Below, piece by piece: positions 18,496 to 26,263 of a stretch of 64,000 nt of DNA. Origin of the DNA: CAZUHB01 sp964620445 (GTDB taxonomy: Bacteria; Planctomycetota; B15-G4; CAYZWU01). The notes beneath the pieces were generated by a model. It had not been told where the DNA came from. It saw only the letters and a list, made by a program, of their open reading frames with translations, and did not search any database. The position numbers and the translations under genes are program-made. The stretch is taken from the NCBI GenBank assembly GCA_964620445.1, contig CAZUHB010000009.1:62001-126000 (forward strand). The letters are read 5' to 3'. Position 1 is the first letter of the stretch, and every line of letters starts with the position of its first letter.

Positions 18496-19104
18496 GTGTC
18501 AAAGTCCATCACCACTTTGATCTGTTTGTGCGGGATCCTCGTCTCTGCCGCCGTCCTTTCTTCGCCGGTTCAGGTTCGTGGCGCTGATACCGGTCAAAAC
18601 GCTCCGCTGCAGGGACACCGGTTTCTGATCTCCTTCGATGACATTCAGTTGCATTCCGCCGTGGAGGTCCGGGGGCTCTCGTCCGAATCGCAGGTGCTCT
18701 TCACATCGGACAGCGCGCCGCGAGCAGGGGACCTCAAACCGGTTGTCGTCGTGGTGGTGCGGCCCATGCAGCCCCCCGATGAACTCTGGAGCTGGCGCGC
18801 CGAAATCGCGGCAGGCGGCACGCAAACACGCACCGGCCGGATCGATATCCTCCTCACCGACGGCAAGCCGGGATACACACTTTTTCTCAAAAACGCCTGG
18901 CCCTTCAAATGGGTGTGGCCCGACCTCGATGCCATGAATCCTGAACCCGCCATGGAAGAGATCCACTTCCTGGCCACCGAGGTGTCTCCCGAGCCCTCCG
19001 GCTCCAAGCAGGGGCTGAACAAAAAGGACCTCGATCGGCTCAAGAAACGTTCCGCCCTGGACAAATTGGATGAAGCGATCAAGGGGAAGGGCAAACAAGA
19101 ATAA
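18496..19104 (+). CDS. Exported phage-tail-tube (gp19)-like protein A
   Basis: 202 aa from a GTG with a perfect AAGGAGGTGA upstream. The N-terminus is a signal peptide (hydrophobic about residues 5-25, cleavage near VRGA). The mature part follows the contractile-tail tube fold: H-RFLISFDDI..., V-RGLSSE, LWSWRAEI, then FLKNAWPFKWVWPDLDAM and MEEIHFLA. These match the conserved positions of T4 gp19-type tube proteins (F.V...G, GL, W.W, NAWP..W...L.A, E.I). A Lys/Asp-rich tail follows. It forms a pair with the next gene. No sheath, baseplate or ATPase gene of an injection system is near, so its role outside the cytoplasm is unknown. Confidence 0.65.
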   Translation: MSKSITTLICLCGILVSAAVLSSPVQVRGADTGQNAPLQGHRFLISFDDIQLHSAVEVRGLSSESQVLFTSDSAPRAGDLKPVVVVVVRPMQPPDELWSWRAEIAAGGTQTRTGRIDILLTDGKPGYTLFLKNAWPFKWVWPDLDAMNPEPAMEEIHFLATEVSPEPSGSKQGLNKKDLDRLKKRSALDKLDEAIKGKGKQE

Positions 19105-19151
19105 AGCGCGGTTACTTTCCGATCAAAGTACAGGATAAAAGGAGAAGCAAG

Positions 19152-19688
19152 ATGCCCAGGCCACGAAGATACATCTGGATCGCCGTGCTCGCGGCAGTTG
19201 CGGTTTTCGGTTTAATGACGCCGCAGGATCTCTTTGCGCCTCCGATCACCTCACCGCAGGCCGAAACGCAGCCTCCCGGAATTCACAAGTTCCTGGTGGA
19301 GATCGACGGCGTGACGACCGCTGCATTCGATTCCGTTACCGGGCTGGAATCCCGGGTGGCTGTGGTCGAGTACCGATCAGGCAACTCCATGGGGACCGTG
19401 AAACTGGCCGGCCTGCCCGAGTATTCGAATATCGAGATTGCGGTCAACGTGGGCCGGGCGGGTGAGTTGTGGGACTGGTACAAGAAGACTCTGGCCGGCA
19501 ACATGGAGCGCAAGGATATCTCCATCATCATCCTGAACAACACCAACAACCCGGTGGTCCGCTACAACGTTCGCAACGCCTGGCCTTGCGCATGGCACGG
19601 CCCCGAACTGGAAGCCCTTGAAAACGGCACCGCCCGCGAGGTGATCGAGATCGCCCACGAGGGTTTCACGCGCGAAGGAGCGGATTGA
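19152..19688 (+). CDS. Exported phage-tail-tube (gp19)-like protein B
   Basis: A 178-aa protein with AAGGAG before the ATG. A signal peptide or N-terminal anchor (about residues 8-30) precedes a clear gp19-like domain: HKFLVEIDGVTTAAFDSVTG, then VVEYRSGNS, KLAGLPEYSNIEI, LWDWYKKTLAG, VRNAWPCAWHGPELEAL and EVIEIAHEGF. Phage and extracellular injection tubes use cytoplasmic copies of this domain; here it is targeted for export. It lies 47 bp after protein A, with the same domain, and before a PhoPQ-related gene, probably in one transcript. It may build an extracytoplasmic tube or fibre, which is speculation. Confidence 0.8.
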   Translation: MPRPRRYIWIAVLAAVAVFGLMTPQDLFAPPITSPQAETQPPGIHKFLVEIDGVTTAAFDSVTGLESRVAVVEYRSGNSMGTVKLAGLPEYSNIEIAVNVGRAGELWDWYKKTLAGNMERKDISIIILNNTNNPVVRYNVRNAWPCAWHGPELEALENGTAREVIEIAHEGFTREGAD

Positions 19689-19773
19689 TTCGGGCGTGCT
19701 GCGGCTCGATCCGGCAAGCTCTGGTGTGGTGCCCCAGCTCCAAAGAAAATTACGGTGCACTGGGAATCGAGCG

Positions 19774-21963
19774 ATGCGCCTGAACACTCCAGCACGAATG
19801 ATATTCAAGTCGTTACTGCTCTGTGCCGCTGCCGCGGGATTTTCGGCCTTGAAGAGCGGGATCGGTGATCCGGCCGATCCGGCCGTGCTCGAGGAGCCCG
19901 CTCCCCCCCCCTACTCGATCGGCACCCTCTTCGACGAGGACGATGCGCCGTGGGACCTCGAATCGATCCAGTCGATGACCTGGGACGATCTCGGAGCCGC
20001 CATCGTCGACCTCGACGGCGACGGACTCTTCCGCTTCGACCAGAAGCGGCACAGCGATCAGCTCGATCTCGACTACCGGCAGATCGAGGTCGAGTGGGGC
20101 GCCGAGAGCGACACCTACTCCACGTTCTCCAGGAGCGGCCGGCAGCCCGCCAATGGCACGGTTCGGCTCGAACATCGGGCGGTCGTATTCGTGCCCGAGG
20201 GATATCCCGACCGATCGGCCAAGGGGTACGGCCATGCCGTTCTCTACAACATCCACGAGTTTCCGCGGTCGGCGAAGGGGGGCGTGTCGATCCGTCCCGA
20301 CGAGAAGGCCCGCGCCCTGCGCGCGGTGCAGCTCTTCGAGGTCCCTGTCGTCCTTCACGGCGAAAAGATCAGCAACTGGGAGCAGCTCGGTTACGAGAAC
20401 CAGGATTCCATTTACGGATCGTCGACGCTGGCCGTTGCCATGGTGAACAGTGCCGACCCGAAGGTGCTCAAGAGGCACTATCTCTATGCGCTCGTGAGAC
20501 AGAACCTGCAGGCGATCACCCTGGCGGGCCGCGTCCTCGACCGGATCGAGCCGCGCTCCGACCGGGGGGAACGGATCGCAGAAGGCGTACTCTGCCGCGG
20601 CAGCTCGAAGCAGGCCGCCGCAAACCTTCTCGTCGCGATGACGGGCGACGAGCGGGTCAAGGTTCTCGTGGTCGGTCGGAACCATCTGCTCAGCACGACG
20701 GGCGCGTTCAAGTACGTGGAGGACTGGGGTTATCCCCACACCGGCGATCACTACCCCTGGATCGACGACCTCGGCCCGCGCAGCGACCGCGAGAAGCTCC
20801 GGAAAATGGCCGGCCTGCAGCTCGCCATGGCCGAATGGACAACGGCGGCCAAGGAGGGCGAGCCGGGGTGGATCTTCAACCGGATCTTCGGCATCGAGAA
20901 TCAGAGCGCCGCCCTCGGCCGGATCGACCTGATCGCCTTCTACGGTCAGGTCGGACGCTACAAGAGCCGGCAGTGGAGGGGCGAACGGGTCGGCTACTTT
21001 TCGGAACACGACAGGCAGTTTCCCCTGGGTGCGGAAACGGACTTTCTCGAACGCCTCGACCCCGCCCGGTGGCGCTACGCCCGCGAAAAGCCGGATCACG
21101 CCGATCCGCCCCCCCGCTTCTACACGCGGCCCGATGTCAACTGGCTCGAGGCGATCCACCAGCTCGTCGAACCGGACCGATCGCGCTGGATCAAGATCAT
21201 CTCCGCCGAAAGCCGTCTCAAGAAGAAGAAGTTCACCGTCAGGGCAAATGTGGCGGTCGGCGCCCCCCACGGAAAGGACGAACTGCGGCTCTACTACACC
21301 CTCTCCGAGCGGAATCGCTGCTGGAACGACTGGGAGCAGAACGGCCGGCAGACCGCGGGCCATCCCTGGCACCCCTGGAAGTCGGTACCGATGCGCAAGC
21401 TGAATCGGGGCCGGTACGAGGCCACCGTCACCGTGGAAGACAGCGGGTGGTCGATCGCCTGGTATGTCGAGGCGATGCACGTCGTCGATCGATCGACCAA
21501 GCCGGCTCTCCACGCCTTCGACTGCACGACGCCCCGCTTCGAGCGGCAAGCACCGATCGAACCACAGAATCGGGCCTGCTCCGATCTGGGCGCCGTAAAA
21601 ATCGATTTCTGCGATCCCGAATCGGCATCGGCCGGCGACACGGTCGCGGTGAGCGCCTCATTCACGTCGCGCCGTATCCCGATTCACCCGGAAAGAAAGA
21701 CCTTCTTTCTCGAATTGAAAGTCGACGTCGAGCTGATGGCGGACGGCGCCGCGGTGGACAGCCGCCGCGTCACTCTCGCCAGGGCGCTCGAGGCCCCGAA
21801 TCGGATCACCCTTTACTGGGAGGTCCCGCAGGACGCCGCGCCGGGAGATCACACACTCGTCGTGGCTGTTGATCCACCGCTCGCCTCGGCCGGCCGGTTG
21901 CGCGAGATCGACGAGGAGAACAACCTCTCCGAGCCCATCGTGGTGAAGGTGGCGCCGCGCTGA
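19774..21963 (+). CDS. Secreted PhoPQ-related (PqaA-like) alpha/beta-hydrolase-type protein with C-terminal CARDB-like domain
   Basis: 729 aa if begun at the ATG at 19774; the ATG at 19798 is also possible, and neither has a strong ribosome site. A signal peptide follows. The middle contains RGSSKQAAANLLVAMTGDERVKVLVVGR, comparable to the G.SK......A..D.RV nucleophile region of PhoPQ-activated pathogenicity-related proteins (PF10142). EDWGYPHTGDHYPWIDD and a W..A...G segment follow. Residues after about 610 form a CARDB-like beta domain ending EIDEENNLSEPIVVKV. Substrate unknown; location periplasmic or surface. A strong terminator lies 80 bp downstream. Confidence 0.55.
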   Translation: MRLNTPARMIFKSLLLCAAAAGFSALKSGIGDPADPAVLEEPAPPPYSIGTLFDEDDAPWDLESIQSMTWDDLGAAIVDLDGDGLFRFDQKRHSDQLDLDYRQIEVEWGAESDTYSTFSRSGRQPANGTVRLEHRAVVFVPEGYPDRSAKGYGHAVLYNIHEFPRSAKGGVSIRPDEKARALRAVQLFEVPVVLHGEKISNWEQLGYENQDSIYGSSTLAVAMVNSADPKVLKRHYLYALVRQNLQAITLAGRVLDRIEPRSDRGERIAEGVLCRGSSKQAAANLLVAMTGDERVKVLVVGRNHLLSTTGAFKYVEDWGYPHTGDHYPWIDDLGPRSDREKLRKMAGLQLAMAEWTTAAKEGEPGWIFNRIFGIENQSAALGRIDLIAFYGQVGRYKSRQWRGERVGYFSEHDRQFPLGAETDFLERLDPARWRYAREKPDHADPPPRFYTRPDVNWLEAIHQLVEPDRSRWIKIISAESRLKKKKFTVRANVAVGAPHGKDELRLYYTLSERNRCWNDWEQNGRQTAGHPWHPWKSVPMRKLNRGRYEATVTVEDSGWSIAWYVEAMHVVDRSTKPALHAFDCTTPRFERQAPIEPQNRACSDLGAVKIDFCDPESASAGDTVAVSASFTSRRIPIHPERKTFFLELKVDVELMADGAAVDSRRVTLARALEAPNRITLYWEVPQDAAPGDHTLVVAVDPPLASAGRLREIDEENNLSEPIVVKVAPR

Positions 21964-22043
21964 TCAAGGATCGTTCCACGGCAAAAGAGATTCGTCGCCC
22001 GTGCTCACGTCGAGGTGACCGTGCGCTGAGATTCTTCCGGAAC

Positions 22044-22086
22044 AAAAAAGATCCTGGAGCTCATCACTCCGGGATCTTTTCTTTTG
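22044..22086. terminator. Bidirectional intrinsic terminator
   Basis: AAAAAAGATCCTGGAG / CTCCGGGATCTTTTCTTTT: a 10-bp stem with one G-U pair, flanked by an A-run on one side and a T-run on the other, placed exactly between convergent genes ending at 21963 and 22093. It can serve both strands. Confidence 0.88.
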
Positions 22087-22092
22087 GATTCG

Positions 22093-24129
22093 TCATTCGA
22101 TCTGAAAACCGAATCCATCCACGTACCAGGGATCGTCCGGGATCGGGCCGACAACAATCTTGAACGATGTGCTGCCCAGAGGCCATCCCGTCGGAATCGT
22201 ATCGACGAGAGGAACCGTGATCGATCCGTCCGCGTCGAGATCGACGGTGAGAGGGCCGCGCACCGTTTCCCGTACCGAATCGGACAGGACAGCCACGATC
22301 GACGCGAAAAAACTCTGGGTCTCATCGGCATGGTTGACGAGTGTGACCGAGTAGCCGAGCGGCTCGCCGGGCCCCACGCTCGTCGTGTCGGGCACGATCG
22401 AAGCGGTCACCGGCGGCGTGTAGGCCGACAGTTCGTCGATGACGTCGAGGCACTTCTTGAGGTCGAACTCCTTCTCCCAGTACTGAATCAGGCCCTGCTT
22501 GTCGATGATCCAGTCCTGCGGATAGGGCGCCTCGGGATTCGGGACGCGATAAACGCCGTACTGATTGGGATAGGCATCGACCAGGCCGACCGCGCGCACA
22601 CGATAAATCTCCCTGAGCGAGACCAGGTCGGCAGCGCTCAAAGCCAGGTTGAAGGCGATGAAGTCTTCTTCCGCGTAACGGTCATGCATGGATGCATCGC
22701 TCGTCGCACCTTGCGACGCGCACAGAGGTCACCAGAGGCCGGTGAACTCGAGAAAGACGACCCGCCCCCTGTAATCGGAGAGGTAGTGCCAGAACCCGTC
22801 AGGATCTTTCAAGGCAAAGTCGGGAGCTTCCGAACCGGTCTGGCGAAAGAGAGTGTTGTTCTTGTAGACGAACTGCTTGAACGTGGCCTGGTCGGGATCG
22901 TTGGAGTTGAAGTCCATCGTTCCATTGACCGTTTCCGAGCCAATGGCCCGCACCCGCACACGGCGCGCCGCGCCGGGTCCGAGGCTGAAGGTCAGGGGAT
23001 GGACGTCAAAAGATAGGGGAACGTTTCCGATCGTCACGTCGAGGACCGCGTTTCCGCCGTTCCGGACGACGACCGTCTTGGTGACCGGTGCGACAACCTT
23101 CCCGAAATCGAGGACCTCGGGGATCACGTCGATATCGGGCTCGTTGTCGGGCTCGGTCTGGTAGGTCGACATGCCGCGCCAGTCGGCAACCACGACGAGA
23201 GCGTCGTTGCCCCAGCCCTTGATGTCGGCGCCCATGGCCCAGGTCTTGGTGTTTTCCGACGCGATCAGGCTGATGTTCGTGGGATCGCTCACATCGAAAA
23301 CCTCGAGCGCCCGCCACGAACCCACGGCGACCTTGTGGTTCCAGATCCCCGATCCGAAGGTGCAGCCCGCGGTGTGGGCCCTTCCGAGCAGGACAGGATT
23401 CGCCGGGGTCGAGATGTCGACCGTGGCCAGGCCCCCGCCCCCGAGGGAGAGCACGGCCACGTTCCCGTCGAGAACGATGTGGTTGGCCAGACCAGGCAAG
23501 GGGAGTGCGGCCACCTCGTTCGGCGTCGCCGAGATATCGACCACGCTGAGGCCGAACCGGCCGTTGGCCACGAAGAGGTGTGAGTTCGCGATCGCCACGT
23601 CCCAGCAGCTGTTCTCGCTGAGAAGCAAGGTGCCCTTCTGGACCGGATTGGACGGATTGGCCACATCGATCTTGTAGAGGCCGCTCTGGTGGGCGGCCAC
23701 ATAGAAATCGTTCCCGTCGAGAATCCCGTTCTCGAAGAGCACGTCGCTGCCCGATGGAACAAAGTCACCCAGCTGGGACGGTATGGAACCGCTGATATCG
23801 TAGATACGAAACCCCGCGTCCCTGCTGAAGACATAGAGCCGGTCGCCGAATGCCTTGGCGTTCCACGCGCGCACACCGTGCCGGTCGAGCTGGACCGGAT
23901 TGGTCGGATCGGAGATATCATAGGTCTGCAGGCCTGCGCCGAGTCCATCGACCACGTAGGCGCGGTCGCCCGAGATCTCCACGTTCATGAGATGAGCGCC
24001 GGTCTGCCCATTGTGGCCCAGCATGGCGAGATTGTCCCTCGCAGGTTGAGTCTTCTTGAAAACTCCATCAGCAGAAAACAGGAGGCTCGAGATACAGAGG
24101 AATTGGAGCAATAGGAAAGTTCGCTTCAT
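22093..24129 (-). CDS. Candidate selenoprotein: secreted beta-propeller/thioredoxin-like protein with Sec-UGA
   Basis: A 678-aa reading frame if the in-frame UGA at 22729-22731 is read as selenocysteine (Sec467). Start ATG at 24129 with GGAGG; signal peptide about 1-20. Residues about 30-340 are LVIVD-type propeller repeats (YDISDPTNPV, VVDISATPN, FDVSDPTN). Residues about 350-430 are a choice-of-anchor-D-like domain (VLDFGKVVAP). Then comes a redoxin domain: APDFALKDPDG, YRGRVVFLEF and TGLW-U-PLC, where UGA replaces the first Cys of the W-C-x-x-C site. The domain continues without a stop for about 100 residues (DWIIDKQGLIQYW), then a CARDB-like end. A SECIS-like hairpin lies 11 bases after UGA. 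Read as a stop, the product would lose its active site. Confidence 0.8.
22702..22718 (-). promoter_or_regulatory. Bacterial SECIS-like hairpin of the propeller-redoxin gene
   Basis: On the coding strand CGTCGC-AAGGT-GCGACG forms a perfect 6-bp stem with a 5-base loop that starts 17 bases after the UGA; further pairs below are separated by one mismatch. Distance and stem fit the bacterial SECIS description (loop 16-37 bases from UGA); the loop G is at position 3. Confidence 0.65.
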
Positions 24130-24541
24130 GACGTCCTCCGAAAAGTAGCCAGGAAAGTGGTCAACGGGATACCAATGAACCGCGAATCATCGAGTGCCGG
24201 ATCGTTATTTCAGGCTCCACCCAATTTAGTTTATTTCCTATCATCTTGAAATGTAATAACTCCTATAGATTTAGTGGTACTTTTCCCCGAGGCCCAAAAT
24301 ATCGCCACGTAAGCAACTCACTATATTCCAGATGGTTACGAACAGAGAACCGGGGTCAAAAAAATCCATCACCGTCACTCCAAAGGCTCCTGATCCTGTT
24401 CAATGGCGTGATGATTCGCTGGTCGGCATTATTTCATTCCACGAGTGAGCGGTAATACCTCGGCATCATCGACCTTGCTTGACTGATCGGATGGCGCTTG
24501 GTTATCCTGCGATCATTGACAATAAAGAGGGAGTCCATTTC
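24130..24541. other. Divergent intergenic region, no gene seen
   Basis: 412 bp between the minus-strand propeller-redoxin gene and the plus-strand sulfatase. The part near 24220-24290 is AT-rich. I see no tRNA, hairpin terminator or conserved small ORF. A promoter candidate for the sulfatase lies at 24479-24508. Confidence 0.6.
24479..24508 (+). promoter_or_regulatory. Candidate sigma70 promoter for the sulfatase
   Basis: TTGACT (5/6), an 18-base spacer and TATCCT (4/6) would start transcription about 30 bases before the sulfatase ATG. Confidence 0.4.
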
Positions 24542-26263
24542 ATGATTGAACAAACGGAAAAAGGTCTCGGCCGCAGGGACTTCGTACAGCTCCTTTCGGC
24601 GGGTCTGGTCGCGGGTATGGTCCCCGGATGTGTCCTGTCGCCGAAGACAACCGATCGGGCGGAGAGCGATCTGGATGAAAGCCGCCGGCCGAACGTCCTT
24701 TTCATCTCCGTCGATGACCTGCGGCCCGAACTGGGCTGCTATGGAAACCGGGAGATCGTGACGCCAAACTTCGACAGGCTGGCCGGGCAGGGTGTCCTTT
24801 TCCGACGGGCTTTCTGTCAGGCGGCGGCCTGCGCCCCTTCGCGCGCGAGCCTGATGACCGGGATGCGGCCCGACTCGACCCGCGTCTGGAGCCTGGGCGA
24901 GGAGTTCCGGAAAACGATTCCCGATGTGGTCACCATGCCCCAGCACTTCCACGAGTTCGGCTACCACACGGTCTCGATGGGAAAGATCTTCCACAATCAT
25001 ATGCCGGACAGGATCTCCTTCGACGAGCCCGATCTGCGCCCGCCCGAATACATGACTCCCGAAATGATCGATCGCGACCCGGAGTCCTTTTACCACGACG
25101 AGGGGCTGAAAAAGGAACTGGCCCTGATGCGCGAGAGGCGCCTCAAGAAAAGGCCCAATGCCTACGCCGACGGCTGGGCTTACGGCCGGGCCGTCGAGGT
25201 CGCCGACGCGCCCGATGACGCTCTCTACGACGGGGCGCAGACCACGCTCGCCATCGAGACTCTCGAGCGGCTCGGCACGATGGACCAGCCCTTTTTCATG
25301 GCGCTCGGCTACTACCGCCCCCATCTGCCCTTCGTGGCCCCGAGGAAATTCTGGGACCTCTACGATCGGGAAAAACTTTCCCCGGCGCCCAATCCATTTC
25401 TACCGAAAGGCGCTCCCGGTTTTGCGATGAACTCCCAGTACGAATTGCGCGGGTGCTACGACTTGGAGTGGGTCCGGCATCCGGCCGAGGAGCGCCTGCC
25501 CGAGGAGACGGCGCGGCTGCTCAAGCACGGCTATTACGCCTCGGTGAGCTACGTGGATGCCTGCCTGGGCCGGTTGATGGATGGGCTCGAGAAGGCCGGT
25601 CTCGCCGACAACACGATCGTCGTGGTCTGGGGCGATCACGGGTGGAAGCTGGGCGAGCACGGCAGTTTTTGCAAGCAGACCAACTACAACATCGACACCC
25701 GCGTGCCGCTCATCGTGCGGGCGCCCGGAATGCACCGGCCGGGCACGATCGTCGACCGGCTCGTGGAACTGGTGGACCTCTACCCTTCCCTGTGCGACCT
25801 GGCGCGGATCGATATTCCCGGCAACATGGAGGGCACGAGCTTCAAACCCTTGCTGGAAAATCCCGACCGGCCCTGGAAGGCGGCTGCTTTCAGCCAGTAC
25901 CACCAGCGGCCCAAGGTGACAACCGACGGAAAGAGGTACATGGGCTATTCGATGGTCACCGAGCGCTACCACCTGGTGGAGTGGCACACCTGGGACAATA
26001 CCACGAAGACCGCCGGAGACCTGGTTGCCAGGGAGCTCTACGACAACCGGGACGATCCGCAGGAGAATATCAACCTCGCCGATCTCCCGAAGTATGCCGG
26101 GCTCGNNNNNNNNNNNNNNNNNNNNNNNNNNNNNNNNNNNNNNNNNNNNNNNNNNNNNNNNNNNNNNNNNNNNNNNNNNNNNNNNNNNNNNNNNNNNNNN
26201 NNNNNCGGGCTCGGTATCACCGCGGACCGGGCGCAAGGTGATCGAGAAGATACCGTGCCATGA
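24542..26263 (+). CDS. Sulfatase (iduronate-2-sulfatase-like), Tat/lipoprotein signal; 3' end crosses an assembly gap
   Basis: Start ATG at 24542 with GAGGGAG upstream. The N-terminus has a twin-arginine motif (GRRDFVQLL) and a lipobox-like VPGC, so export as a Tat lipoprotein is likely. The sulfatase domain opens with NVLFISVDDLRPELGCYG (metal Asp pair). The formylglycine site is Cys97 in CAPSRAS, and GYYRPHLPFVAP and WGDHGWKLGEHG follow, as in IDS-type (S1_7) enzymes. It needs a formylglycine-generating enzyme encoded elsewhere. A 100-N gap lies just after NLADLPKYAGL, where the family nears its end. The stop at 26261-26263 depends on the gap length, and the last codons overlap the convergent peptidase gene. 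Confidence 0.85.
   Translation: MIEQTEKGLGRRDFVQLLSAGLVAGMVPGCVLSPKTTDRAESDLDESRRPNVLFISVDDLRPELGCYGNREIVTPNFDRLAGQGVLFRRAFCQAAACAPSRASLMTGMRPDSTRVWSLGEEFRKTIPDVVTMPQHFHEFGYHTVSMGKIFHNHMPDRISFDEPDLRPPEYMTPEMIDRDPESFYHDEGLKKELALMRERRLKKRPNAYADGWAYGRAVEVADAPDDALYDGAQTTLAIETLERLGTMDQPFFMALGYYRPHLPFVAPRKFWDLYDREKLSPAPNPFLPKGAPGFAMNSQYELRGCYDLEWVRHPAEERLPEETARLLKHGYYASVSYVDACLGRLMDGLEKAGLADNTIVVVWGDHGWKLGEHGSFCKQTNYNIDTRVPLIVRAPGMHRPGTIVDRLVELVDLYPSLCDLARIDIPGNMEGTSFKPLLENPDRPWKAAAFSQYHQRPKVTTDGKRYMGYSMVTERYHLVEWHTWDNTTKTAGDLVARELYDNRDDPQENINLADLPKYAGLXXXXXXXXXXXXXXXXXXXXXXXXXXXXXXXXXXGLGITADRAQGDREDTVP
26106..26205. other. Assembly gap (100 N)
   Basis: Exactly 100 N with the same 8 bases (CGGGCTCG) on both sides, as at the first gap. 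Merging the copies keeps the sulfatase in frame. Confidence 0.95.

Noticed and set aside
22729..22731. The UGA in the propeller-redoxin gene as a plain nonsense mutation
   Set aside because: It falls exactly on the redox Cys position, the frame stays open for about 210 codons afterwards, a hairpin follows at the right distance, and two other genes in the window show the same kind of UGA at conserved Cys sites.
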